DNA of 40,934 bases from a bacterium (GTDB lineage: Bacteria; Gemmatimonadota; Gemmatimonadetes; Gemmatimonadales; Gemmatimonadaceae), in contig JAIXTI010000189.1 in NCBI GenBank assembly GCA_027484025.1, forward strand, positions 1 to 40,934, given 5' to 3'. A program made the translations under genes and the position numbers. The notes beneath the pieces are model-generated. The model ran no database searches. It saw only the letters and a program-made list of their open reading frames with translations, and was not told where the DNA came from. Of this stretch, positions 16,235 through 24,909 are shown piece after piece (within the stretch, counting starts at the first letter, position 1; each line of letters opens with the position of its first letter).

Positions 16235-18909
16235 GCCCCCGCCAACGCGGCGTCGATCCGTGCCGCACTGGTGTTTGCCGCATCGTACGTCGCTTGCGCT
16301 GCCGCATCGGCCGCGTCGCCGTGCCGGAAGCCCAGCGCCTCTTCGTTGGGCTGCACGTCGGCGACGATGACGTCACCGTCCTTGAAGCGCCCTTCGAGCA
16401 CGGCGAGCGCGAGCGGATTCTGCAGTAGCCGCTGCACCGCGCGCTTGAGCGGACGCGCCCCGAACACGGGGTCGTAGCCTTCATCGGCGAGACGCAGCCG
16501 GGCCGCATCGGTGAGGCGCAACGTGAGCTTGCGATCGGAGAGCAGCTTCCGCAGATGTCCGAGCTGGAGATCGACGATGTGATCGATCTGATCGCGGCCG
16601 AGCGGATGGAACACCACGACATCATCGATGCGATTGAGGAACTCCGGCTTGAAGACGCCGCGCAGCGCCGAGAGCACCTCCTGCTCCACCGACTTCCAGC
16701 TGTCGCCACTCTGACCACGCTCGAGGATGTACTGGCTCCCCACGTTGGACGTCATGATGATGACCGCGTTGCGGAAGTCGACCGTCCGCCCCTGCGAGTC
16801 CGTCAACCGGCCATCGTCGAGGAGTTGCAGCAGGATGTTGAAGACATCCGGATGGGCCTTTTCGATTTCGTCGAACAGAATGACAGAGTACGGCCGGCGA
16901 CGCACCGCCTCGGTGAGCTGTCCGCCCTCTTCGTATCCGACATAGCCCGGCGGCGCACCGATGAGCCGCGCGACGGCGTGCTTCTCCATGTACTCCGACA
17001 TGTCGATGCGCACCATGGCGTGCTCGTCATCGAAGAGAAATTCGGCGAGTGCTTTGGCCGTTTCCGTCTTGCCGACGCCCGTGGGTCCCAGAAAGATGAA
17101 CGAGCCGATGGGACGGTTGGGGTCCTGCAATCCGGCGCGCGAACGCCGCACGGCATTGGAGACCGCTTTCACGGCTTCCGTCTGGCCGATAACGCGCGTG
17201 CCGAGCACGAGCTCGAGCTTCGTGAGTCGCTCCCGTTCCGATTCGAGCATACGCGTAACCGGGATCCCAGTCCAACGGGCAACCACTTCAGCGATGTCGT
17301 CGGCAGCCACCTCTTCCTTGAGGAACTGCGGACGACCGTCGTGACTCGCCAGCTTGGACTCCGCGTCCTTCATGTCGCGTTCAAGCTTCGGGATACGCCC
17401 GTAGGTGATTTCGGCGGCCTTGTTGAGATCACCGGACCGCGTCGCCTGTTCAGCCTCGAATTTGGTCTGCTCGATTTCCTGCTTGATGCGCCCTACGGCG
17501 CCGAGCGTTTCCTTTTCCTGCTGCCACTGCGCGCGCATGCCGGCAGCGGTCTCCTTGCGGTCGGCCAGTTCACGCTCGAGTGCCTGACGACGTTCGAGTG
17601 ATGCCGGATCGGTTTCCTTCTGCAGCGCCGCTTTTTCGATTTCGAGCTGCACGATGCGACGCTCGACTTCGTCGATTTCCTGCGGTACCGAATCGATTTC
17701 GATGCGCAAGCGGCTCGATGCCTCGTCGATCAGGTCGATGGCTTTGTCGGGAAGGAAGCGATCGCCGATGTAGCGATTGGAGAGTGTCGCGGCGGCGACC
17801 ACGGCCCCATCGGTTATGCGCACGCCGTGGTGCGCTTCGTAGCGCTCCTTGAGGCCGCGAAGAATCGCGATGGTGCTCTCGACACTCGGCTCTCCCACGT
17901 AGACGGGCTGGAAGCGGCGCTCGAGGGCCGCGTCTTTTTCGACGTGCAGACGGTACTCGTCGAGTGTGGTCGCCCCCACGACGCGTAGCTCGCCGCGGGC
18001 GAGCATGGGCTTGAGCATGTTGCCGGCGTCCATGCTGCCTTCGGCCTTGCCGGCGCCGACGAGCGTATGCAACTCGTCGATGAACATGATGTAGAGTCCT
18101 TCGGCGCTCGTGATTTCCTTGAGCACCGACTTGAGGCGCTCCTCGAATTCGCCACGGAACTTGGCACCGGCGATGAGCGCGCCGAGATCCAGCGAGACGA
18201 GCTTCTTGTTCTTGAGGCCTTCGGGGACATCCCCGCTCACGATGCGCTGCGCGAGTCCCTCGGCGATGGCCGTCTTGCCCACACCGGGTTCCCCGATGAG
18301 CACCGGATTGTTCTTGGTGCGGCGCGAGAGCACCTGAATGACGCGACGGATTTCCTCGTCGCGTCCGATGACGGGATCGAGCTTGCCTTTGCGCGCGGAT
18401 TCCGTGAGGTCGCGCGTGAACTTCTGCAGCGCCTGATACTGCCCTTCTGGCGACTGGTCGGTGACCTTGTGCGCACCGCGGACGAGCTTGAGGGCATCGA
18501 GCAGTGCCTCGCGGTTCGCGCCGGCGCTGGTAAGCACCCGAGTACTGTCGAGCCCCTTCGCGTCGGAGAGGGCCAGGAGCAGGTGTTCAGTAGAGATGTA
18601 TTCGTCGCCGAGCGCTTTGGCTTCCCGTTCGGCGGCATCGACGACCTGCGTGAGTTCGCGGCTGAAGGTCGGCTGCGCATCGCTCTGCTTGGCGTAGCGG
18701 GCGGCCTCCAGTTCGGCGGCGGTGCGGATGGAGGTGACATTGGCGCCTACACGCTGCAGCACCGGGACGACGATGCCTTCGTCCTGCGCGAGCAATGCGA
18801 GGAGCAGATGGAGATCGTAGACCATGGGATTGCCGTTCTTGCGGGCAATGGCCACGGCGTCGTTGAGCGCTTCCGCGCTCTTCACGGTGAGACGGTCTGG
18901 ATTGATCAT
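16231..18909 (-). CDS. clpB: ATP-dependent disaggregase ClpB
   Basis: This 892-residue Hsp100 chaperone, starting at [11 protein letters not shown], has the N-domain (1-145), AAA1 with Walker A GEPGVGKT (Lys212), the coiled-coil M domain rich in E/K/R (about 400-525), and AAA2 with Walker A GPTGVGKT (Lys614) and Walker [15 protein letters not shown] sequence. Lys212 matches the E. coli ClpB numbering exactly, which supports the start at 18909 over an in-frame ATG 78 bases upstream. With DnaK it pulls proteins out of aggregates. No CIRCE element and no convincing heat-shock sigma box was found in the upstream 240 bases. Its stop overlaps the downstream lipoprotein start. Confidence 0.95.
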   Translation of the reverse strand: MINPDRLTVKSAEALNDAVAIARKNGNPMVYDLHLLLALLAQDEGIVVPVLQRVGANVTSIRTAAELEAARYAKQSDAQPTFSRELTQVVDAAEREAKALGDEYISTEHLLLALSDAKGLDSTRVLTSAGANREALLDALKLVRGAHKVTDQSPEGQYQALQKFTRDLTESARKGKLDPVIGRDEEIRRVIQVLSRRTKNNPVLIGEPGVGKTAIAEGLAQRIVSGDVPEGLKNKKLVSLDLGALIAGAKFRGEFEERLKSVLKEITSAEGLYIMFIDELHTLVGAGKAEGSMDAGNMLKPMLARGELRVVGATTLDEYRLHVEKDAALERRFQPVYVGEPSVESTIAILRGLKERYEAHHGVRITDGAVVAAATLSNRYIGDRFLPDKAIDLIDEASSRLRIEIDSVPQEIDEVERRIVQLEIEKAALQKETDPASLERRQALERELADRKETAAGMRAQWQQEKETLGAVGRIKQEIEQTKFEAEQATRSGDLNKAAEITYGRIPKLERDMKDAESKLASHDGRPQFLKEEVAADDIAEVVARWTGIPVTRMLESERERLTKLELVLGTRVIGQTEAVKAVSNAVRRSRAGLQDPNRPIGSFIFLGPTGVGKTETAKALAEFLFDDEHAMVRIDMSEYMEKHAVARLIGAPPGYVGYEEGGQLTEAVRRRPYSVILFDEIEKAHPDVFNILLQLLDDGRLTDSQGRTVDFRNAVIIMTSNVGSQYILERGQSGDSWKSVEQEVLSALRGVFKPEFLNRIDDVVVFHPLGRDQIDHIVDLQLGHLRKLLSDRKLTLRLTDAARLRLADEGYDPVFGARPLKRAVQRLLQNPLALAVLEGRFKDGDVIVADVQPNEEALGFRHGDAADAAAQATYDAANTSAARIDAALAGA

Positions 18910-19148
18910 GCCGACATTCAGGGCAACGGGAGTGCCGCTCGATTTCTGCCGGAACTGCAGGAGCAGCGGGCAGACGGCGGTAGTCATCCCCTACGGATAC
19001 GACAATGCAGCAGTGTCAGGGACTGACGACGCGCGATTTGGCGGGATCGCAGGGGCAAGTGCGAATCTACCGTCGAATGCCCTGGGCCGTTGGAGGGGCG
19101 CCATACGCGCGCGGCGGCGACCGGGGAGTTGAGTAATGGACAGCAAAA
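18910..19148. other. Intergenic region upstream of clpB
   Basis: About 240 bases lie between the clpB start and the terminator of the next gene. They must hold the clpB promoter. I found no CIRCE repeat and no good -35/-10 pair. An in-frame extension of clpB to an ATG at 18987 is possible but is not conserved-looking sequence. No other gene is apparent. Confidence 0.5.
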
Positions 19149-19180
19149 TGGCGCCTCGGGTCCGTCCACCCAGGGCGCCA
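19149..19180 (-). terminator. Intrinsic terminator after the FlgD-Ig/T9SS-like gene
   Basis: A 7-bp outer stem (TGGCGCC with GGCGCCA) and a 4-bp inner stem (GGGT with ACCC) enclose CCGTCC. On the minus strand it is followed by TTTTGCTG, and on the plus strand by CTTTTAC. It lies about 50 bases past the stop of the gene ending at 19230 and could work in both directions. Confidence 0.65.
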
Positions 19181-19229
19181 CTTTTACTGTGTGTTTCGTT
19201 GGGTCTCGTGGTGCTCGACCTGCAACTGC

Positions 19230-19685
19230 TTACTTCACCACGATCATCTTCTTCACCAGCGGCACGCCATCCACCTCGAGGCGATACAGATACACGCCTG
19301 AGGCGGCCTCCCGCCCGGTTGCTTGGACCTTGCCATCCCAATAGGCGACGTAGTCACCACACGGAATAGCTATTTTTTCCAGCGGTTGACCACCGGCCAC
19401 TCCGCTCGTTCCGCCCTGCAATACCGGTGTTGCCACCACGTCCGAGAGGACGTTGTAAATCTTCAGGCTGACGCGGTACTGCTTACCAGGCTGCGAACAT
19501 GTGGGTGAATCACCCACACTAAACGGAATGCGAGTCTCAGGATTGAACGGATTCGGATAGTTCTGTCCGAGCGTCGCTCCATTGCGTCGTTCCTTGCCGT
19601 CTTGCGACGACTGGGACTCTGCGACTCGTGGCATGAACACGCTGAGAGCGAGCACCAGACCCAGTGCTCCCCACAAACGTTTCAT
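19230..19685 (-). CDS. Small secreted protein with FlgD-Ig/T9SS type A sorting-like domain
   Basis: This 151-residue protein has a signal peptide (LWGALGLVLALSVFMPRVAESQS). After a short polar stretch comes one domain opening with LGQNYPNPFNPETRIPFSV. This is the hallmark start of the C-terminal T9SS type A sorting / FlgD Ig-like domain, and it ends with GVYLYRLEVDGVPLVKKMIVVK. In the FCB group such domains sit at the C-terminus of large exported proteins. Here there is no cargo: the domain is essentially the whole protein. Two cysteines (CSQPG and IPCGD) could form a disulfide. A GGAGAA precedes the ATG by about six bases. It is monocistronic, with its own promoter region and terminator. Confidence 0.8.
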   Translation of the reverse strand: MKRLWGALGLVLALSVFMPRVAESQSSQDGKERRNGATLGQNYPNPFNPETRIPFSVGDSPTCSQPGKQYRVSLKIYNVLSDVVATPVLQGGTSGVAGGQPLEKIAIPCGDYVAYWDGKVQATGREAASGVYLYRLEVDGVPLVKKMIVVK

Positions 19686-19776
19686 GGTGCTTCTCCGACT
19701 GACGAATCAGGTTCTGAGTCGACGTCTCCGTAACAGGGTGAGAAGTGCGGATCCACGGTGTTGGATCCTCTGTGAA

Positions 19777-19804
19777 AGTACAGACGCGTATCCCCAACCG
19801 TCAA
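19777..19804 (-). promoter_or_regulatory. Candidate promoter of the FlgD-Ig/T9SS-like gene
   Basis: On the minus strand TTGACG (19804-19799) and TGTACT (19782-19777) are 16 bases apart, matching the sigma-70 consensus at five of six and four of six positions. It precedes the ATG at 19685 by about 90 bases and is flanked upstream by an unusually AT-rich tract (about 19810-19890), which may act as an UP-like or regulator-binding region. Confidence 0.5.
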
Positions 19805-19924
19805 GCAACATTCCTGCCGCCTTTTGGGTGATTTTTCCGTCATTTTGACCGCAAATTTTCACTTAAGTTGCCCCACAATAGTGACTTAGCTCACGACGCT
19901 ACACGTAGTTTCTGCAGGAGGCAG

Positions 19925-20674
19925 CTACCATTGCCCGGTCTCCCAAATCTGGAAGGCCTTGAGTGGCCGATTGTCGGACAGGTGCTGCGCCAGGAACTCC
20001 CGCAGTAGACGCTGGTGGGCGCGCACCGCGAGCTCATCGAGCGGGAAGGTCTCTCCCAGAAACCAGCGCCGCAGGGTCGCACGGGCCGAAGCTGGGAGCA
20101 GCCGCCCCCCGGGGGCTCGCCGCGCGCACTGCGGACAGAGTGTCCCACCCACCGCGGCGTGAAATCGGGCGTCGTCCTCCGCCTCGAGCGGGGAGTGGCA
20201 CTCGATGCAATCGTCAATCGTGGGACGGTAGCCGACCTCCCCCACCACCTGCCAGAGCACGCTCAGCGCCACGCTGGCGGTGTCGGCCGGTGCCGCGGCG
20301 GCCAACCGGTTCAGGCCGTCGACCAGGGTCTCGTAGACGGTCGGGGCCGCCTCTTCGTGCACCAACCGCAACACACACTCCGCAATGGCGCTCGCGGCGG
20401 TGAAGCGTCCCATCTCGACGGCGAGCGACGGGCGGGCCACCGTGACATCGAAGCCATTCAAGGCGTGGAGGTCCCGCCCCTGCTTCAGCTGAATTTGCGC
20501 CTGCCCTTCGGCGAAGAGATCCACCGCACTGCCAAAGCGCTTCTTGGAAGAGCGTGCCCCGCGCGCGACCACCGACTGCACGCCCGCGTCGCGCGTGGCC
20601 AGACGCAGGATGCGGCTGGACTCGAGATAGTCGGCGACGTGCAGGACGACCGCGTCCGTCTGGAGCAAGGACAT
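19925..20674 (-). CDS. recO: DNA repair protein RecO
   Basis: This 249-residue protein starts at MSLLQTDAVVL. The upstream in-frame extension runs through the hairpin and is rejected. The N-terminal OB fold includes RILRLATRDAGVQSVVARGARSSKKRFGS, in which the KKRFG-type basic patch is typical. The C-terminal part has a four-cysteine zinc site, CIECH and CPQC. RecO loads RecA on SSB-coated single strands together with RecR. Its position behind the cobalamin genes on the same strand is probably accidental: a perfect 11-bp hairpin separates it from them. No promoter was identified in the 95-base gap. Confidence 0.92.
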   Translation of the reverse strand: MSLLQTDAVVLHVADYLESSRILRLATRDAGVQSVVARGARSSKKRFGSAVDLFAEGQAQIQLKQGRDLHALNGFDVTVARPSLAVEMGRFTAASAIAECVLRLVHEEAAPTVYETLVDGLNRLAAAAPADTASVALSVLWQVVGEVGYRPTIDDCIECHSPLEAEDDARFHAAVGGTLCPQCARRAPGGRLLPASARATLRRWFLGETFPLDELAVRAHQRLLREFLAQHLSDNRPLKAFQIWETGQW

Positions 20675-20687
20675 ACGGAACGATGTA

Positions 20688-20718
20688 CAGCCCGCGGTGC
20701 CGGAGCAACCGCGGGCTG
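20688..20718 (-). terminator. Perfect 11-bp hairpin between the lipoprotein gene and recO
   Basis: CAGCCCGCGGT (20688-20698) and ACCGCGGGCTG (20708-20718) are exact inverted repeats around a nine-base loop, 52 bases beyond the lipoprotein stop and 14 bases before the recO ATG. No T-tract follows on the minus strand. It may attenuate or stabilise the end of the cobalamin transcript, or hinder recO translation. Confidence 0.5.
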
Positions 20719-20769
20719 CAGATACCTCAGCGCGCGGGTGCTCACGCACCTGAGCCTGCACCAGCGCGC

Positions 20770-21921
20770 TTACCGGATCGCGAGATCCACGCCGCCCTGC
20801 CCCGCCAGCACCCGACGGACTTCGACGAACGTGGGAGAAAAAACCAGCAGCGACGTGACGGAGCCGGTGCCATTCTGAATGCAGTGCAGCCGGCCGAGGG
20901 CGTCGGCCTGTGCACTGCCGCAGTTCACCGACGCACCCGCCGCGTTCTTGAGGTCGAGGAACGACGTCGTGCCGTTGGTTACCGCCGAGATGTCGTCCTG
21001 ACGAAGCTTGACGATACGACCGGCGAACGCGCTGAGATTCTCGAAGAGTGACACATACAGAAACCCATCGAGGCCGAGCTTGGTGCTCGCGCCGTAGCTG
21101 CCAGCGGGCATCTGTCGCGTGACCTGCACACGGCGATTGCGCAGATCGACTTTGGTGACGGATCCTGTCGCAAGCAGTGTGTAGGGGAAGCTCGCGAAGC
21201 TGGCGGCCCCGCCGGCACTCACGTACGCCACGTCACCCACGACAATCGCCGACGCTCCGGACCCACGCGCTCCCGTGAGCACCACCGTGTCGCGCGTAGT
21301 GCCGCTGTTGGGAATACGAATGAGGCGCACATCGCCCAATACAGTGTACGCGCCTTTGCAGTCGCTATTGGCATCGACGACCCACGTGGCGTTGTCGTAC
21401 TGGAACATGTCGGTCGGGCAGACACCGGCATTCGCGAGGCGCGCGATGGTCGGTGCTGCCGTTCCCGCCACCGCCACGAGTGCGATGGCGTTGGAATCGC
21501 GAAGTGCCGCCGCAATGAGCGCTTGCCCATTACTGCCGCGAAACAACCTGGCGCGCGACGGGTTGCTGCGCGTCGGCAGCTGCACGCGCCGGAATGTCGA
21601 CGTGCGAATGTCGGCGATGTACAACAAGTCGCCTGCCCCGCGGCTGGAGACGGCCAGCACGGTATCACGTTCGAGCGTGAATCCACCTGCATCGAACTCG
21701 CTCGATGGCGCGAGCGCGAGTTTCGTGGTGGCCGTGCCGGTATCGCCGACAAAGGTCAGTCCCGGCTGAATGAAGCCGTCGAGGACGAGAATACCGCGCG
21801 GCGGCTGCGGCGTGGTGTCCGTGGGACTCGCGTCACCACAGGCGCCAAACACGGCGGACGAGAGCAGGAGGCCAGCGGTGGTGATGGAGCGCCACGAGGT
21901 CCGGATGCAATGATGCGGCAT
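20770..21921 (-). CDS. Beta-propeller-like lipoprotein at the end of a B12 operon, BtuG-like candidate
   Basis: This 383-residue protein has a lipoprotein signal (ITTAGLLLSSAVFGAC followed by GDASPTD). The rest is beta-rich with repeated blade-like units ending in turns: DLLYIADIRTSTFRRVQLP, ALRDSNAIALVAVAG, LGDVRLIRIPNSGTTRDTV, DVAYVSAGG, SVTKVDLRNRRVQV, GFLYVSLFENLSAF and SLLVFSPTFVEVRRV. That makes about six or seven blades. No enzyme motif is seen. It is the gene after the BtuB-like receptor, 90 bases downstream in the riboswitch-controlled transcript. In Bacteroides, BtuG is a surface beta-propeller lipoprotein that binds cobalamin with extreme affinity and docks on BtuB. The parallel in position, size, fold and lipidation is strong, but homology is not shown. 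A generic propeller lipoprotein is the alternative. Confidence 0.7.
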   Translation of the reverse strand: MPHHCIRTSWRSITTAGLLLSSAVFGACGDASPTDTTPQPPRGILVLDGFIQPGLTFVGDTGTATTKLALAPSSEFDAGGFTLERDTVLAVSSRGAGDLLYIADIRTSTFRRVQLPTRSNPSRARLFRGSNGQALIAAALRDSNAIALVAVAGTAAPTIARLANAGVCPTDMFQYDNATWVVDANSDCKGAYTVLGDVRLIRIPNSGTTRDTVVLTGARGSGASAIVVGDVAYVSAGGAASFASFPYTLLATGSVTKVDLRNRRVQVTRQMPAGSYGASTKLGLDGFLYVSLFENLSAFAGRIVKLRQDDISAVTNGTTSFLDLKNAAGASVNCGSAQADALGRLHCIQNGTGSVTSLLVFSPTFVEVRRVLAGQGGVDLAIR

Positions 21922-22011
21922 GATCAGACAAATCCTTGATGCGGGTTGAACCAGAGTCCTGCGTATGCCCCGCGCCCATTCGTAACCATGGACACGAAGT
22001 GCCGCCGCGGG

Positions 22012-24075
22012 TTACGACCGCGGCTGCAACGTGAGCGAGGCGGACCAGCCGCGCCCGGGCATGGGGAAGCCACGCACCGATTGCCACCGGGTATTGGTGG
22101 CATTGTCGAGGCCAGCCGTGAGCAGCACCTCGAGATGCGTGAAGCGTTGACGACGAGCGACCGAGAGATCGAGCAGGGTCACCGCCGGAAGTTCGAACAG
22201 GGCATTGCGCGGACCGGCGGTAAACGGCCGCCGGCTCTGATAGCGAACATTGGCACCGAGTGTATGCGGGCCGATGCGCCAAGCCCCCTGACTGCCGATG
22301 CTGTGCGTGGGCACGTACGGCGTGGGAATGGTGAGGCCACCGGTGCGAAGCGTCGTGCGATACCAACTGTGCCACGCGCTGAGCGTGAGCGTTGGCCACA
22401 CGACCTCAGCGCGCGCTTCACTGCCCCGCAAGCGTTCGCGGCCCACGTTGGCCGGGCTCCAGCCGAAGTTGCCGGGAAACCACACGATCGCATCTCGTGT
22501 GTCACGCGACACCAGTTGCAGATCACCCGACGCGCGCGCGCCCGAGAGTTGCCAGTGTCCCTGCACACCGGCGCTGGCATCGAGGGTCACGCGCTCGGGT
22601 GCGAGCGCACGAACGGCGAGTCGCTGCGGCGACGAGAAGTACAGATCGTAAAGTGTCGGGACACGTACCGCCTGCGCGGCGCGGGCGAGCAACGAGAACG
22701 ACGCACGGCGCCCGTCGCCCAGCAATCGCAGGGCGCTGCCGGCACTCGCGGTCGGCAACACGCCGCTCCGTTCCACGACGTCCGTGCGGACGCCGACATC
22801 GGCTGTGAACCGCTGCGCACCAGACGACTCGCGCTGCCAGTTCCACGCCGCGAATCCGCGAGAGCGGCGCTGCACCACGTTGCCGGTTCCCGTGAGGCCA
22901 TCCGCTCCCACGCCAGTTCGCCAGGCGCCGCGCCAGACGCTGCCGCGCCACTCCACATCGCCAGCCCACGCGCTGGCCCGGGAATCGAGGGCCGGACGCG
23001 TGGGGTCGACATAGTGCAGCCGAAACAGACGCGCGCCGGTGGTGAGCATGGTCGTGCCGACTGCGGTTTGCCCACGCAGCAACACGCGAGTGTTGCGTGA
23101 ACGATCACTATCGAAGGCACGGACGTTGGCCGCGCCCACCATGCCACGTTCGCCGGTGGAGGCCATCACGTTCCACTGGGTATGTCTCGCGACGAGCCCC
23201 GCGGTGACGACCGCGCGCCGCTCGTCGTTGTTGATGCGCGTTTCGATCACCGGCTGCGCGCCGGCATCGTTCACGAAGGCAAAGCGATTCTCGGCCACGC
23301 GATACGAGGCCGCCGTATTCCATCGCACCGCACGCGTGGTGCCTGCCCAGGCGGCCTCGCCGACCCACTGTCCGAACGCCCCGCCGCGCACACTCGTGAG
23401 ACGATGCGACGCCGAGGTCAGTGCCAGGACACCACCGGTCGCACCGTTGCCGGCACCAAGGGGATCGGCGCCCGGCTGGACGGTTGCCGACTGCACAGCC
23501 ACGAGCGGCACATCGGACACATCGGCCAGCCCCGTAGCGGGATCGTTGAGCGGAAGTCCATCGAGGGTGATGACCACCTGCTCACGTCGCGCACCACGCA
23601 ACGACAAACCGGTCTCGCCACGCGCGGAGCGAAGGGTGGTGAATGGCAGCAGTGCAATGACACCAGCCATCCCCGACGCGTTGCGCTCCCGCGCTTCCTC
23701 GGCGGAGATAGCGACCTGCACCTGCCCCACCGATGCCGCAGAGCGCGCCGCAACAACGTTTTGCGTTGCCAGCGTGGTGAGCCCCAGTGAGTCGGTGCCA
23801 CGTCGCTGCGACACGGGCGTAAGCGACACGTACACATTGGCGTTGGACGTAAGTGCCACGACCTGCGGCAGATATCCAACGCGCGTGATGGTAATCGGTG
23901 CACCTGGCCCGCGCGGCAATGCCAGGCATGCACTGCGCGCCACGCGCATAGGCTCATTGGCGACGCGCACACTCGCGCCTACGAGTGGCTCTCCTGAACG
24001 GCCGTCGCGCACGCAGACGCGCACGCTGTCGGAGGACTGCATCAAGGCGAGCAGCAGCACTCCCACCGTCATCAC
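22012..24075 (-). CDS. btuB: TonB-dependent outer-membrane receptor, probable cobalamin receptor
   Basis: This 687-residue protein has a short signal (MMTVGVLLLALMQSS) and a CarboxypepD-regulatory-like domain (about 18-90). A plug domain (about 100-220) includes LSLRGARREQVVITLDGLPLNDPATG, and a beta-barrel follows to the end. The C-terminus is TLQPRS, lacking the usual terminal aromatic residue. Its substrate is assigned by context: it overlaps the btuD-like ATPase by four bases in a transcript led by a B12 riboswitch. Family members import vitamin B12, siderophores or sugars using TonB energy; no TonB/ExbBD genes are in the window. The symbol reflects the predicted function and not close sequence identity, which I cannot measure. 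Confidence 0.82.
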   Translation of the reverse strand: MMTVGVLLLALMQSSDSVRVCVRDGRSGEPLVGASVRVANEPMRVARSACLALPRGPGAPITITRVGYLPQVVALTSNANVYVSLTPVSQRRGTDSLGLTTLATQNVVAARSAASVGQVQVAISAEEARERNASGMAGVIALLPFTTLRSARGETGLSLRGARREQVVITLDGLPLNDPATGLADVSDVPLVAVQSATVQPGADPLGAGNGATGGVLALTSASHRLTSVRGGAFGQWVGEAAWAGTTRAVRWNTAASYRVAENRFAFVNDAGAQPVIETRINNDERRAVVTAGLVARHTQWNVMASTGERGMVGAANVRAFDSDRSRNTRVLLRGQTAVGTTMLTTGARLFRLHYVDPTRPALDSRASAWAGDVEWRGSVWRGAWRTGVGADGLTGTGNVVQRRSRGFAAWNWQRESSGAQRFTADVGVRTDVVERSGVLPTASAGSALRLLGDGRRASFSLLARAAQAVRVPTLYDLYFSSPQRLAVRALAPERVTLDASAGVQGHWQLSGARASGDLQLVSRDTRDAIVWFPGNFGWSPANVGRERLRGSEARAEVVWPTLTLSAWHSWYRTTLRTGGLTIPTPYVPTHSIGSQGAWRIGPHTLGANVRYQSRRPFTAGPRNALFELPAVTLLDLSVARRQRFTHLEVLLTAGLDNATNTRWQSVRGFPMPGRGWSASLTLQPRS

Positions 24076-24908
24076 CGCGAACGTCCTCGACTGCGGAGCG
24101 GAAGCAACGCAGGTACCCCAATCGCGGGATCGCGTGTGACGACCAGAGGCCAGTCGTACACGGCTTCGAGGGTTTCGCCCTGCATGACATCGTCGACGGC
24201 ACCAGACGCGGCCACGCGCCCCTTGTCGAGCAGTACGATGTGCTCGGCGAAGCGCGCCACGAGATTGAGCTGGTGGCTGATGAGCAGCACCGTGCGCGAC
24301 TCGCGCGCGAGTGCATCGACGAGTTCGAACACCGCCATTTCGTGCGCGATGTCGAGGAACGTCGTCGGCTCATCGAGCACGAGCACACGCGTGTCCTGCG
24401 CCAGCGCCCGTGCGATGCGCACCCGCTGCCATTCACCGCCGGAGAGCGAATCGGTGCGGCGGTCGATGGCTTCGACAATCCCGGCGCGTTCGAGCGCCTG
24501 CTCTACGTGCGTACGATCTTCGGCCGACGGACTGCCGAAGGCACTGCGGCGCGGGTGTCGCCCAAGCATGACGAACTCGCGCACGGACAGTGGCATCACG
24601 GGCTCTTCGCGCTGCGGCACAATGGCCACGTGCTGCGCGAGGCTCCGCGCATCGAGTGCGGCGATATCGGCACCGGCGAGCAACACGCGCCCGCCGGCGA
24701 GCGGCACGCGACGCAGGAGCGCGCGCACCAGACTGCTCTTGCCGCTGCCGTTGGGGCCGACGACCGCGGTAATCGTTCCCGGCAACGCCGTGAGCGACAC
24801 GCCATTCAGCGCGGGCTCCGCGCGTCCCGGATACGTGACCGTGACGGCATCGAAGCCCAGCGACGGTCCATCGGACGGGGTCAAGAGACGCGGGTTCACC
24901 TGCCGCAC
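24072..24908 (-). CDS. btuD: ABC transporter ATPase, cobalamin/iron-chelate type
   Basis: This 278-residue ATPase has Walker A GPNGSGKS (about residues 52-59), a Q-loop near PQREEPV, signature LSGGEWQR and Walker B VLVLDEP followed by TTFLDIAHE. The FepC/BtuD subfamily is indicated by RHPRRSAFG and by the permease partner. It energises vitamin B12 uptake across the inner membrane. It starts with a GTG one base past the permease stop and ends overlapping the TonB receptor ATG, giving btuF-btuC-btuD-receptor order with coupled translation throughout. The family is shared with iron-siderophore systems; the riboswitch makes cobalamin the better assignment. Confidence 0.9.
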   Translation of the reverse strand: MRQVNPRLLTPSDGPSLGFDAVTVTYPGRAEPALNGVSLTALPGTITAVVGPNGSGKSSLVRALLRRVPLAGGRVLLAGADIAALDARSLAQHVAIVPQREEPVMPLSVREFVMLGRHPRRSAFGSPSAEDRTHVEQALERAGIVEAIDRRTDSLSGGEWQRVRIARALAQDTRVLVLDEPTTFLDIAHEMAVFELVDALARESRTVLLISHQLNLVARFAEHIVLLDKGRVAASGAVDDVMQGETLEAVYDWPLVVTRDPAIGVPALLPLRSRGRSR

Positions 24909-24909
24909 C

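Noticed and set aside
18910..19148. A CIRCE or sigma-32-type heat-shock element before clpB
   Set aside because: No inverted TTAGCACTC-type repeat and no CTTGAA/CCCCAT pair at proper spacing was found.
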